A stretch of DNA of 64,000 bases from Alentia gelatinosa (taxonomy: Eukaryota; Annelida; Polychaeta; Phyllodocida; Polynoidae), in contig OX465581.1 of the NCBI GenBank assembly GCA_950022655.1, positions 35,683,300-35,747,299 of the forward strand, written 5' to 3'. The notes beneath the pieces are model-generated. The model did no database searches, was not told the DNA's origin, and was given only the letters and a program-made list of their open reading frames with translations. Each line of letters begins with the position of its first letter. Position 1 is the first letter of the stretch. Positions 11,215 to 23,604 of this stretch are shown in pieces. The translations under genes were made by a program, and so were the position numbers.

Positions 11215-14200
11215 ATGGGGCAGATGAAAAGAGCGCAGGTCCTGCTGTGTGCAGGGGTGTTTGGTGCCCTGGGTGCAACCCAAATACCCTACCTCTTCAA
11301 CGACCAATTCGTCATTCAGAAAATCCTTTCAGGTAATTATTTACTGGAAAGTAAAATCAATTGTCAAATTAGTTTTTTGAGAGTAGTTCTACAGTGAAAA
11401 GAAAATGTATTCTCATAATTCTAGGTGTGACAGCCGTCATCTTCTTCATTGGATTCGCCCTCTGTATGGACATATGGCAGCTGAACCCTGCGGACAGCCA
11501 CACGCTCAGCACACTCTATTCGCAGTACAAATACCTGCTCTACCTCAGGTGGAACTCTGCCAGACTCATACGCAAGCTCAAGGAGGAGACAGACGATCCA
11601 AAGAAGGTATTTTCTTCGGTTTATATGATTTTCACTAATACCTAGACCTTCCACTTGCGTAAGCTATTATATGCCACGAATATTAAAGATAAACCTTAAT
11701 ATTTGAAATGTTTCGATAAACGAATGTTGTTAACAACTGAACATGAGTTGTGTGTGCCAATACCTATTGTGAAGTTCCGGAAATTCCAGAGGATTTTTTA
11801 CTCATCTTGAGGTGTTACGGAACAGCCGATGCAGTCTTATACCGGAATCGAAGCAAGGTTTTAGATAAAAAATCGTTGGACTTTAAAGCAGCCGAGAGAT
11901 GATCCAGGAGCCTGATTGATAATCTAGGCTCGTTCATGTAGACCCTTTTCCTTGAGAAACCCAGGAACGATGTGGCTCAACTTTATTCAACACTTATAGA
12001 CAACCTTATGGACAGCTAAGACTGTCTTAGCGAACAAAACTAAATATCATAAAACGAGAGGCATTGTCCGAAGAACAGAAAAGGGTCTTCATGTACGAGC
12101 CTAGATTATCCAGCAGGCCCCTGGTGAACAAGGAAAGTGATAAGGGGATAAGGCAATATTGTCATATTGTGAATGGATTTAACTATAAGAGACTAAGTGT
12201 AGGCTCCAATGTCACAACAAAGCGTTCCACCGCAGCTACGACTCAAAAATTACCACATCGTAGTCATGTTAGAAGGGAGTATGTATACATTCTTTGTAAA
12301 GGTATGGGTTGGATTCCGTCTTGAAAATAATATATTCCAGGTGATCGGGGTGCCTCAGACCTGGAACCCATCAATTCCAACTCAGAATTCAGACCTCACG
12401 ATGCACCCCAATGTGCATTTAATGCAATTGTGAATTGTAAAGTGCATCATAGACCTTTGTCGGTGTGCATCTGGAGGTCTGAATTCTGTATCGGTTCTGG
12501 TGGATTCCAGGCCTTATGAAGCACCTTCCAACGAAAAATCGATGTCAAGTCAGAAGGTTAATTCCAGCAGCTGATCATGTTTCTATGATACACCTACGAT
12601 GTACCATACACTGCTTACCTTCCGTAACGGCGTGTTGTAATATTACTCAGCGTGTGCTGAAACCTCAATGGACACCCCTCCTTTAAAATGAAAAAAGGAG
12701 TTCACATATATAAGAATATATCTAGAAAGAATTTCATTGTTACGAAGGTTACATGACTATGGTGCAGTTTTACTTTGAAGAGGTAGATGGTGAGGAAGAT
12801 TCAAATCCCCACAGTGAGGGCCATTCACAGTGTAAGTCACAATATGGGATTGACAATATCCAAAAGGTTCACTAACGGAACAGTTTTTGAGATCAACAAT
12901 TTCCATAGTATTAAAGAAAATAGATACAATGTAAAGGGATTGGCAATTGAATGGTTCACTGACAGTCTAGTTCTCTATTTCTTAGACAAGCGAGGAGGCA
13001 TTATTTAACATCCTCAGGACGAATCAAGATACTGTCTATGGGAAGGAATACAACTTTAAAGACATCAAATCAAGGGAGGAATTTGTTAAAAAGCATCCAT
13101 TGACAACCCAGGAACACTACAAGAAATATATGGATCGCGTCACAAAGGGAGAGCGAAATGTTGTACATGTTGGTGAACCCTACTGCCTCATCAGTACATC
13201 TGGCACAACAGGCGCCTCCAAGATTTATCCATTCTGTGAAGGTCATGTACAGGCAGTAAAGCAGACACTTGGCACTATATGCCCTCTCTCTGTTCTCAAT
13301 TCAATTAATCTCCAGCGAAACTTACAGTTTCACATATATTCGCCCATGAGGTATTCAGATGCTGGCATTCCGATAGGTGCTGGTACCCAGGTTCTCTTCA
13401 TATTCCCTCCACACAACATTGTGCCTCTGGCTTATTCTAGATTGCACACTGAGGAGGCATCCTATTATGCACAGGCACTTTTCTGTCTGGCAGAGAGAGA
13501 AATGAGATATATATCTGGCTTTTCTGCTGACCTCATGTACTCCTTCTGGAAGTTTATTGTGAGCAAATGGGACAATCTGTGTCAGGACATTGCACAGGGC
13601 TACATTGGTGATCACATCAGCATGCCAAGTGATGTCAAGAGAGAGCTTTCAGGGCAACTTCAAGCAGATCCAAAAAGAGCAGAAGAGCTAACCAATGCAC
13701 TGAAGGTTGGCAAGATTGGTCTAGCCAAGAGGATATGGCCTGATATGGAGTTTATGTTGATGGGTAAAGCTGCAGGCTTTAAGATGTGTGCAACATCACT
13801 GATGGAAACGTTTTTGAAGGGGCTGCAAATTATAGACTTTGGGCATGGTGCAACAGAAGGCATTACTGGGATTAGAATACCAATTGACTTATCAGACACA
13901 GATGATGCTTTCACTCTTCACCTAAGCTCAGCCTTCTTTCTGGAATTTGTACCATTAGAAGATGTTGAAAAGGACCAACCTGCAACTGTGTTTCCTGAAC
14001 AGGTATGATATGCGGAAGCAGCATTATTTCGTTATTTACTTGATAATAGAATTCTCATAAATAACATATGCTTTAGGTGAATACAATAACATACCTTTTA
14101 CACAGAGATAAAAAGGTCTAGCAGTAATGATAATAGTAATATAATGAAGTGAAATCTAATGAGGGGGGTTAATATTAGCAGCTGATAGCAATCAAAATCA

Positions 14201-16513
14201 TATAAAGCTCACTATTAACACTAAAAAGACTAAAGTTTTAAATCATAAAGCAGGGTACTTTTTAGCCATACAAATTAGTGCATGTAATATCTACCTACAG
14301 ACAAGAGTGTCCAGCACTAGTAGATATTGATGCTGCAGCTTAAGTGAATATATACAAATTAAAACCCAGATGTGAACATGGCAATGTATATATATTCTTC
14401 CTGATCAACTAACATTGATAGGTATCCACAGTTTAATGTGCTTGATGTTAGATTGATGGTTTCCAGTCTTGTAGTAGGTTAATGTGAAATGGCAGACTTA
14501 GAATATTATGGAGGTATACAATGTGTATTAACTCTATCATTTTATTTATAGCTGCAAGTCGGGCATATGTATGAAGTTGTCCACACAAACTTGAATGGCC
14601 TCTACAGAGTTCGATATGGAGACATTATCAAGGTTGTTGGATTTACTGGCAAGACCCCAAAGTATGAGTTCCTGTACAGGTGAGTAATTTCTTATACAAA
14701 TATGGGGAAAGTTCCGGTCATATAAACATTTATATGACACATGTACATGTGTTCAATTGCTTAATCTAAATAATTACATTTTTACAAGTTATCAAAACCC
14801 AATCAAAATATTTACATAAAGATAATAATTACTCTAGCTATCAAACATAAAGTGGCAGTTCCCAAAAATAAGCATTGACATTTAAATACATGCTCGCACT
14901 GTGATGGAATAGTTTAGTCCTGCTGTATAAAACATGAAACTGACAGGTAGAAACAAGGATGAAAACATTTTTTTATACCGCTGGTTCCAATTTCTTTGAT
15001 TGGAGTATAGGCAATACACAAATTGTGCCAATATATCTCTCCCTGTACATTTTCATAGACTTGGTCAGCGACTGAACATAGCATATGAGCGGACACCAGA
15101 CAAGTACCTCATCCAGGCCGTTGAACATGAGACAAAGAACCTGCCACAAGGCGTGCACTTTAGCAACTTTACAAGCACTGAAAGCATTGTTCTAGAGAAA
15201 ATGACAGGTAAATGGGTTGAGAATTAACTACATGGAACTAAGATACAACCTCAAAGAACAAAAGGGTTTTACTATACAGTGGTTCTTATTTTCATTTTGT
15301 GACACTTAATCAGCTTGTAATAAATATGTCTAAATAGTAGGTTTACATCAATTGTACCATATATTTACTGTCAATATATATCACATTGCATAACTGCAAT
15401 ACTTACATGCAAAAGAATATCAGATTTATTGAAGAAGTGGTGTATTTGTCAGACCCATGTAAGGTGCGTCACGTTTTAACTATTCAGGTGTTACATGATA
15501 GCAAAATAGTCAGTTGTAATTGTGCAAAAGCCATTGTGCAAAGCCAAAGTAGAAAGCCATAAAATCCATGATGCTTCTGTGACCCAATCCTGTATCCCCC
15601 TCCCCCACCGTTGTCATTAATCCTGTCTCCCTCTATTCCTACATCCAGCCTACTAAATCTGCCCTCCCAATAATTTCTTGTACTTCACTTTCTTTGCTTT
15701 GTTTTACTTTTGTAACTAAATGTATTTCACTTTTTCATTCTAAATGTAGGAGATACGGCAAAGGGACATTATGTCTTCTTCATTGAATTTGACACCAATG
15801 ACGCAGTTGATAGTGAAGGCATCGCCAAAAAGGTAGTTTTTTCTTTTTAAAGAAAAATGACATATTTTGGTTTGATATAACATTTTGATTGACATGCATA
15901 ATCCATACAGTGACCTGAATGTCTATCTGATGAATTAAGGGTGGGGTCAGAGACAGAATGCACAGATTTGTTGTAGTCTTTATGAATATTAAGCACCATC
16001 AGCAGAGTATTTGACCATAGCCATCCTTTCTTTCTCTCAGATTGACCTGACATTGGCGGACATCTATGCTCAATACAAGCGTTTTAAGGATACAGACAGC
16101 ATTGGCCCTCTAAGAGTGATCCAGGTAGGATATAGTAGCAACAGTCTATCCTATTCCCAATTCATCAGACTATTTAGCTAAAGGAGATCGTGAAAATGGA
16201 TAAAAGAAAGGCTTTAATGCATTAGATTAATAATACCCAAAAAGGTGTTTGTCTCTGACTTTTTGTGAGAAAATGCTGGCTGAATAGAATGATGATGTTA
16301 AGAATACTGAACATAATCCCAAATACTATTTTAGATATTGTAAAAAAACACTATTATATATTTGTGCTGTTGTTATAGGTGAAAGTCGGGACATTTGATG
16401 GACTGAAAGCATTCATCTGGAACAACACACCTCATGGCCAGTTCAAGATGCCCTATGTTCTCAGGAAAGAACCAGCCTTGAAGTACCTGCTAGACCAAGC
16501 TCTACAGAAGTAG
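11215..16513 (+). CDS. GH3-domain acyl-acid amido synthetase-like protein, copy 1 (8 coding exons)
   Basis: Exons by GT-AG splice sites: 11215-11332, 11425-11606, 12986-14002, 14552-14679, 15059-15207, 15750-15832, 16041-16124, 16379-16513. They total 1896 nt, or 631 residues, with all phases consistent. Residues 1-100 hold two hydrophobic segments (about 7-25 and 41-56), suggesting a membrane anchor or signal anchor. From about 101 on the protein is a GH3 domain of the adenylate-forming superfamily. The ATP/P-loop motif is STSGTTGASK (from residue 170), the acceptor motif is GATEG (388-392), and YRVRYGD (457-463) is the hinge-side motif. Plant GH3 enzymes join amino acids to acyl acids. The substrate of the animal members is unknown, so function is assigned only at family level. 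Length fits the family (about 530-630). The start ATG has a good context (GCCATGG). Exons 3-8 are duplicated at 34023-39126. Confidence 0.9.
12338..12527. mobile_element. MITE in intron 2 of GH3 copy 1
   Basis: The arms form a ~70-bp imperfect inverted repeat. CAGAATTCAGACCTC on the left is mirrored by GAGGTCTGAATTCTG on the right, continuing outward through CTGGAA to CAGGTG/CACCTT ends. The loop is about 50 bp and non-coding. It has no counterpart upstream of GH3 copy 2. Confidence 0.65.
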
Positions 16514-16845
16514 ATAGAATACCCTGGGACCTTGTGGGAGTGTTGACTTTCTATTTATGGGAATCAAAGAGAACCGGTCACATATTCCTGTACACTCTTC
16601 CCATTTCTGTATATATATCATAATGGTTTTTGTGAGCTGCAGATGAAAAAATTGCGTCACCTGAATGTTTTTGTATATTGATTTACATTATAGGGCCATC
16701 GGAAACAGGGGCTATAGGGGTCATGGTCAATAAGGCTGGGGATATGGTTTGGGGTAGATGTCATAGCTTTGGGTTCCAAGCTGCTACCATTATGGAGCAA
16801 GGTAATGATATAGGGTATGAATGGATATAAATGAATTAAGGCTGA

Positions 16846-17061
16846 AATAAAAAAGAAAATGAGTGCAGATTACATAGCAATCATGGTTGAGCTGTTTTTC
16901 ATATGATAAAGGTAGAGGTATGTGTTTATATAACCAATACCTGATGTGACGTGAGAAAATGTATGATACTAATTACAGTGGGAATCAAGTTTGAATATGT
17001 AAATAAAGTGGCAAAGATACAATTTTAGGGATATCTTGTTGTAAAATGTAAAAGGAATAAA
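16846..17061 (+). promoter_or_regulatory. Candidate poly(A) signals of GH3 copy 1
   Basis: AATAAA occurs at 16846-16851, 17002-17007 and 17056-17061, 330-550 bases past the stop. The sequence around the last one (TGTTTGATGTGTTATC) is conserved downstream of GH3 copy 2 at about 40420, so the duplicated unit extends past the 3' UTR. Which site is used cannot be told. Confidence 0.5.
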
Positions 17062-17429
17062 CAAAGCTTATACAAAGATGTTTGATGTGTTATCGTCTAA
17101 TTTGAACAATAACTCTTTATTCTATTTTGATTTTGAAGTAACTCCAAAACATGGTTTTAACGTACCCCTTCCTTTCAATTTTTGTGGAATCAATATGATG
17201 AATTTGCTAAGATGCTAATAAGCATTTGAATTTAACTTTTAATTTTACCACATTTCCATTGGAAATGGCCTAGATTTTTTTAGTTCCGTTAAAGGTCTGT
17301 CGTGTTGGTCACCGACCCCACGTTGGTGGCACATAATCTGCATCCGCATCCGGGGCCATACCAAACAGGAATTTGCAAGGCAACCCAACCATTTCAACCA
17401 AACCATGGATTAACAAGCACCAAATTCAG

Positions 17430-18436
17430 AGACCACGAGGGTACTTTTTTAGTAAGAGCCAAACCTTGTATATTAATGATATTGAAACATCTTTTGCAGG
17501 GCGACCCCTGGTGGACCCACTGGGAGCATACTTTATGCAGACGATACAGTTTTGTACAGGTCAGGCAGTGACCACGCTGACATTTCAAACGAAATACAGA
17601 TAGATCTCAATAGCCTTGCAAACTGGTGTTTCAAAAATAAGCTCACGATTAAAACTAAAAAGACTAAAACTGTAACGTACGGCACCAGCAAGAGGCATTG
17701 TCCAATCAAGATCGCTCCCTGTCCTTGAACAAGGAACCCCTACAGTGGGTCACCTCTTACAAATACTTGGGAGTGACATTAGATCAAAGTATGACCTATT
17801 GCATACATAAAATATCTGTAGACAGGCATCCCATAAATTGTAGCTATTGAAACAAAATATTTGTTGATAAACGGAGCCTACCTTTGCACTTCCTTTACCA
17901 ACCGCTTTGCTATTGAACAACATTAGACCCTACATAACGCTGAATGACTGCTTCCAGATTTATAAATCAATGCTGCTCCCAAACATCATTTCATACATCT
18001 AGATTTATCCCATTTAGGGTTTTATATCTTTCGGATGATGAGTTTATAGGAAGGGTGGCATTAAGATGATTTGTTTTGTATTCCCACGAGTAGTCATACC
18101 TCTACTAGGATTAAGGTCTGGGCCTGATACGTCAATTTCTGCTAGAAATTTCAAATACAAACTGAAATCTAGGGGAAAACACGAGGAATACCCTTGGATA
18201 TTCAGACAATCATTGAACATGGATATTTGGCAGTTTTTGTGTTAAGCAATGCATGTTCGGTTCATTATGCTGGCAGAGGGAACGGGAGGGGTGGGTAACA
18301 GTGATGAATATATTGCACCGAGACTTAGAAATGTCTGTTGTCTTTTTCCGCTGTTATTGGCTCTTATTTCAGTGCTCCAATCGCTATGGTGGTGAAACTA
18401 GTTAAACGGGTCCTAGGAAAATGAAGACTTGCCCTC
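17430..18436 (+). pseudogene. Degenerate LINE reverse transcriptase and 3' end
   Basis: Translated in three shifting frames, this stretch gives ordered RT motifs: LYINDI (about 17465), the catalytic box YADDTVLY (about 17535) followed by the thumb-like LANWCFKNKLTIKTKKTK, then SYKYLGVTLDQSMTY (about 17755) and IYKSMLLPNIISYI (about 17960). The tail (18130-18436) is shared with 1430-1745. Several frameshifts and stops make it non-functional. The motif set fits the CR1/Jockey/Rex side of non-LTR elements. The clade is not resolved. Confidence 0.75.
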
Positions 18437-19713
18437 TAATGCCAGGCAACTTGAAGTGTTCCTGGGGGTGTTTATCAGTGACGATCATTAGCTGAGACCG
18501 TTTGAGGGGCAAAGTGTTTTTTAGTTGTGACGATCATTAGGCATCTCAGCCACCATTTTGTGGTGATTTGGGTGTTTTTCAGTCGTGAGAAGGATCGCTA
18601 GGAATCACAAGTGAAATAATCTCCCAAAAGATCCCAACCTGAGACCAGTTTATTCTTGTCATAGCTTATTTGTCTGAGGCTGAAACTTATTCAGGTTGGA
18701 AAATATTTGGAGTGAAAGGTACTAATAATCTGGCATTCCTGTATCCCAAATTCTATAGTTTTCTTGTGGTTATTATGACCATGAGAAAATTTTTATGAAA
18801 ATCTGAATAATGCAGACACTGAACCACTCAGCCAGCTTGTGCCTGGCCTACTGTAATGCTCGATTTTATTTGAGCAGGGTAGGGTTAAGGTCACTTGATA
18901 TTTATAACTAGCAACACCCGTTCAAAAAGTAAAGCATATTTGATTTATGAAATACTCAATAGAAAATTATGGAATCTTAGGGTCGGGCAGATGGGCATGG
19001 ACAATTCCTTGCTGTAAATATGGTTTAATCTGAATAAGTATTTGTAAGTGTCTCAAATCAATAATATCTGCACAGCCTGTCCGTCTGTGGTAGTCATTGC
19101 ACGACCAAAACTGTAGTTGGATTCGTCTGGACTAGTCCATGGTCGCCTGCGATCCCTCGGAGTCCTGCACTTATCACATCATCACTCAGCCCAAACACAT
19201 TATACTCTTTAAATTATTTAAGAAGCAAATATGTGGAATATTGCAGATGGGGGAAGGGGTTACTGATAGTACACACATCTGCCAGAGTTACGCGCTCGCC
19301 TATAACACCATGTGTGTATTAACCCGAGCAGGTGACTCGATGGGGTACCAAAGCAGCAGTATGATCATTTATTTTGGAAGCACTAAATCGTATTCAATTC
19401 TATCCATATTTTCCGCAAAGAATCATATATATGTACCATGTGTATCTCCCAAATTTCATTATTTTCTGAATGTTATATCACACGTGCGAAGCATTCTACT
19501 GAAATCCAAGTTAAAACTGACACCATTCGCTTGCACTCGCTGTCAGAGAGGTAGACTGTAGTACAGTCTATAATCAAGTGTTTTGTAGCTAACAAGACGG
19601 GATAGACAATTATTTCATTGAGTTCCAGAACTTGAACTATTAAAGCTAGCTCAGCCTGGGTGACACTTGAATTATCGGTTGCACCCGCTCGGGTAATACA
19701 CACATGGTGTTAT

Positions 19714-20226
19714 CAGAGGAGGTGTGAAGCGCAGCGCCCCCTATACCGACCTGAACCATATATACAATCGTGATGGCCTCAGGGCGCCACTTTCAATCTG
19801 ACATCGATAGGGAAAGCAGGTGTGTGACCAGTGGTGGTAGGCAGCAGTAAGAGAGGTGGGTAGGACACAGGGACTGAGGCCAGTCTAGCCCTAGTCGGGA
19901 AACCTTGACTGCCTTGCAGACAGCCTTCAAAGTCAGGCCCTCTAGGACTAGTCTAGCCCAAGCCTAGCAAAACTTGTGAGAAATAAGGCATTATTCCACA
20001 ACAAAAAACAGGCATAAAACATGGAGCTCTATTGAGCTCTATTGTTGTTTGGAATAGATTAGATATAACTCTATCAATATCTGAAAATATTTTTGATAGA
20101 GCTCTAACAGTTTGCATGTAGTAGCTGTTACTAGTTTTTGCTATACTTTAGCATAGGAATCTGTATCAGCTGTTATTTGAGACCATACCAAAACGATAGG
20201 GGGCGCTGCGCTTCACACCTCCTCTG
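19714..20226. mobile_element. MITE with 31-bp perfect TIRs and 9-bp target duplication
   Basis: The left TIR (19714-19744) begins CAGAGGAGGTGTGAAGCGCA. The right TIR (20196-20226) is its exact reverse complement over 31 bases. Both sides are flanked by TGGTGTTAT (19705-19713 and 20227-20235). An inverted paralogue of the flanking host sequence at about 19283-19330 carries the same site without the element. The CAG terminus suggests hAT, while the 9-bp duplication is more usual for Mutator-like elements. The superfamily is left open. No ORF. Confidence 0.85.
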
Positions 20227-20388
20227 TGGTGTTATCTATAGGCGAGCGCGGAACTCGGCGGACTCGGCTGACAAGCACAGCTCACTCTCAAATTTGACAA
20301 GTATCTTGGGTTAATACAAACATAGCGTTATAGGCGAGCATTATTGCTTTTGCGGACTCTTAGCAGTGAACAACGAGCGTTCTGCTAA

Positions 20389-21285
20389 AGCGTGTGATCC
20401 ACCAAGCCTGAGCTTCAGCCGACAGATGGCAATGTGATAGCCATGTGGTAGTGGGCGACAGATGTCGGCCAAATGCGTGTCGCCTGAGATTATCTCCTTG
20501 GTGGATCCGCAAATAAGATGCCTGTCGCCTGCAAGCGTCGGCTTATCTCATGGCCTTCTCTCGGGCGTCGGCAACTGTCTGTTTTGCTGATCCACCAAAC
20601 AGTCCGGCCGACCGACGATAATCCCGTGAGCTTTGGTTCAACTTAATTTGCATTAATTTGCATAATTGGTGCATCGCCTGGAGCATTGGCTGTAATTTTT
20701 GTCGGCTAGAAAAAATTCATTTGATTTTCAGCCGACAAGCCGGCAAGGCTTTCCCCGGGTCCGCATTGAGCGCTCAGCCGCATTGCTCAGGTGATACCCA
20801 CGATGCTCAGAAACACTGACAATTAAGACAGTTTGGGAACTCTGGGCAGAATCCTAGCACCAGAGCGTGATAAACACATTCATAACATCAAACATTATCT
20901 TTATTCACCTTCATTCTTCGGTTAATCGCAGTATTTCGCATATATTTGACAATCTCTCAACGTTGCCGTACAAATCGTACAAGGTGACACACTTCTCCGC
21001 TTGATACGCGGCTTTCACAGGTTCAGAGCGTCGTAGTGTATCGCCGCTCGCCTCACTGCCTATCGCCTCAGCTGAGAACTCTATTACCATACATTAAATG
21101 CGTCCACCACGTGGCGCCACTATCCGCACATCGCTGCTGCTACTAGAGCATCGTGCGTCGCCGGTTGGCTGGAAATCACCCGGCCGACAGACATCGGCTA
21201 GGATCATCGGCTACAAGGTAAAATTCTGTTGCCGTTCGAAGCGTCTGCTGACTTCTGCTGTGTCTATTTGGGTGGATCACACGCT
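20389..21285. mobile_element. PIF/Harbinger-like MITE
   Basis: TIRs are AGCGTGTGATCCACC at 20389-20403 and its exact complement at 21271-21285. They are flanked by TAA at 20386-20388 and 21286-21288 (TWA-type duplication). The ends share the pattern AGCGnnTGnTCCACC with the element at 7151-9501, so both belong to one family. The interior is rich in CCGACAG/GTCGGC blocks and has no transposase. Confidence 0.7.
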
Positions 21286-21559
21286 TAATTGGGCAATAAT
21301 AGGCAATGTACAGGCTGTTCTACACTGAAGCTGGTATCTGGCAGGAAGATTTATATAGAACCTTAGATCATTCTTTACTGATTGCTAAGGATCCCAGTTA
21401 GCAACCGTTTTAGCAGTGATCAGCTAGCAATCACCTGCAGCGAGCTGCAACAACATCTGAAAGACACTTTCTACCATTGCCAAGCGGTCTCACAATCTCT
21501 CTCCCATCTCAGCGGATCTCAGCTAGCGATGGTCATCACTGAAAAACACCCCCCTGGAT

Positions 21560-22080
21560 CCTTCTTGATGTTTTCCTCATGCCCTGATGGCACATTACCT
21601 CATTAGGTGATGCCTGCTCTATATGACAGTGGGAATACTATCCGCAGGTACTTTGCCTGTCCTGATGGTCCCTATAAGGTATAAAGTACACTCCCACTCA
21701 CAAGATAATGGTTGAGGTTCTCAAGTCCAACTTCTATTCGGCCATTCTGAGCTGCCTCTGTTGAAGTTTTGCCTCTGCTTTGAATCTAGCCCTCAATGGG
21801 CACTATGGCCCATGTCTGCAAGCAGGTATCTTTATCTTTCCAGTGAACAAGCACTTCAGCAGCATGTAATCCATCAGGATTTGAACGGATGTAGCCTCGT
21901 CAAGTTGAAAATGATGGCGTACCTCTTTTGTACTCCCATTAATTGTCTTGACAGGAATGGATTGGGTATTTAACACAGTTGCCATCATCCTGCACCAGGA
22001 TAGCAGCGATCGAGTAGTCACTGTTGTCCATATAAAGCTTGTAGGGTCTAGATAAATGAGCACCTCATAGTCCCCTGCAT
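21560..22080 (-). pseudogene. Degenerate Ty3/gypsy-like pol fragment
   Basis: On the minus strand, stop-interrupted frames give an RNase H-like stretch (YMDNSDYSIAAILVQDDG, near 22030). Downstream comes an integrase zinc-finger-like stretch (YLRIVFPLSYRAGI, then a GHEENIKK-like block, about 21570-21680), in the order expected for LTR-retrotransposon pol. No LTRs were identified. Assignment is by motif resemblance only. Confidence 0.45.
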
Positions 22081-22879
22081 GGCCTTTTATTCTGTTTGCT
22101 GTCCCTTCTTAGATCACACTCCAAGCAGAAATCTGGTGCTCTACTTCCTCCGGCCACTTGTATCTCTGTACTGACCTGCCTGTTTGGGACAGAATCTGTC
22201 CCATGTGCCAGTTTTTTCAAATATCCAAAACTATCAGGGAATTTGGGTTTATTTTGTGTTCTACTTGTAAATAGAGATTCATTAACATATTTATTTGGTA
22301 AATAATATACACTAATTTCTATTGATATTTATGTAAAACCAGATAGAATCTCTGGGATTACTTCCTACAGTGGATAGCACTTCATGTGTTGCAGGGTTTT
22401 GTTGTGTCAACAAGACCCATATGCTCTTTTGAGTAGTCTAATTAATTGTGGGTTCACATTATAAAATAGTTTAAATCTAAAAAAGAAACAGCTGGATTGT
22501 CTGTGAAGCTCATTTAACAAGTCGTATATTTCACAACTCATAATATATGTGTTGTTTGAGTTTCATGACTTTTGACAGTTGTCTTGTCTCGAATCTGAAA
22601 TTTTAGCTGGTTCTCCCTGTCTTTAGTGGATACCCAGGGAACCAGCGTTGGGTTGAGGAAGAGATTAGCAATAGCTAGCGCCACAAAAGATCAGGGAGGA
22701 GAGTGATCTAATCTTGTCTTTGAACCAAGCGTAGAATGCCGATTACTGTAGGGTGCCCATACTAAAACCAGTTACTGACTTCCTACGGAGATGTCCATGG
22801 AGAATTACGCATACTCACGTGTGCTGTCTGCCATTCCTTGGAATACGGCCCAGGACGTCTCTGGTGGCAGTATGGCAGC
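22081..22879. other. Gene-free stretch
   Basis: No supported gene or clear repeat. Confidence 0.4.
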
Positions 22880-23030
22880 TCCTATATGGAAGTAGATCCC
22901 TGCAAGTATTCCGCACCTCTTGCGCACGCCATGCGCACCCCTCCAGTCATGCGCACCATGGCATGCGCAGCCAGTAATGCACATAAATTAGTGCGGACTT
23001 CTTCTTACTCAATCTATGGGGCTCCTAATA
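22880..23030. repeat. Dispersed repeat, left inverted copy
   Basis: Matches the reverse complement of about 31880-32020. Shared blocks in order are ATGGAAG, ATCCCTGCAAGTATTCCGCA, GCGCACG, CAGTAATGC-like and CTATGGGG. The two copies face each other across the satellite array. Confidence 0.5.
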
Positions 23031-23053
23031 CCCCAATCCCTCTCCCTATACCC

Positions 23054-23125
23054 TTAAACACGTACCTACTTATCATAATACTGTACAAATTAAACACGTA
23101 CCTGCTTATTATAATACTGTACAAA
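23054..23125. repeat. 36-bp tandem duplication
   Basis: Two adjacent 36-bp units beginning TTAAACACGTACCT and ending CTGTACAAA differ at only two or three positions. Confidence 0.8.
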
Positions 23126-23201
23126 TTATTCAAATTATTATCTTAAGCTCATGTTTTTTATTAATAACATTTTCCCAAACGAAGCAAGAAATTTTACAAA
23201 G

Positions 23202-23229
23202 AATATATATATATATATATATATATATT
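23202..23229. repeat. (AT)n microsatellite
   Basis: About 14 AT dinucleotides. Confidence 0.9.
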
Positions 23230-23604
23230 GTACATACACATAATAATCGTTTACACATACCACGGACTTATATCTCTGGATAGGAAACGCGGGCGGCGGC
23301 CGTGTTTGTTCAACGATCTCTTTGCCTCGGCTATGCTTGACTGCATTTTGTGGATAGAGCGCTAATTTCCGTATTATCCGCTAGGAAACGTTGGCGAAAG
23401 TTCCATTTTAAGCCACCAGGGCCTGAAGTGGCGCTGCTGATGTTTTTTTGTTTTTTTTTAATTGACCAGGCTGTTTCTTTATTTCACTTGTAATACATAC
23501 ATTCATTCTTTCCTGACAGTATAATCATGAGTGTTTGACTGGATGTTTATTTGCAGTCCTTTTTTTCAATAGACTTAACAGTGAAAGGGATTAATAAGAC
23601 CTAA

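Larger units (their letters stand above)
18461..21557. mobile_element. Foldback/TIR element, second family member, with nested insertions
   Basis: The left end CCTGGGGGTGTTTATCAGTG is mirrored by the right end CACTGAAAAACACCCCCCTGG. The region 18650-18870 aligns with the core of the 6110-6902 element, and the region 21455-21557 aligns with that element's right end. The extra length comes largely from later insertions at 19714-20226 and 20389-21285. Subterminal repeats here read GCGATC/TAGCTGAGA instead of the TTGAGATC of the first copy, so the two copies are clearly diverged. Confidence 0.6.
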
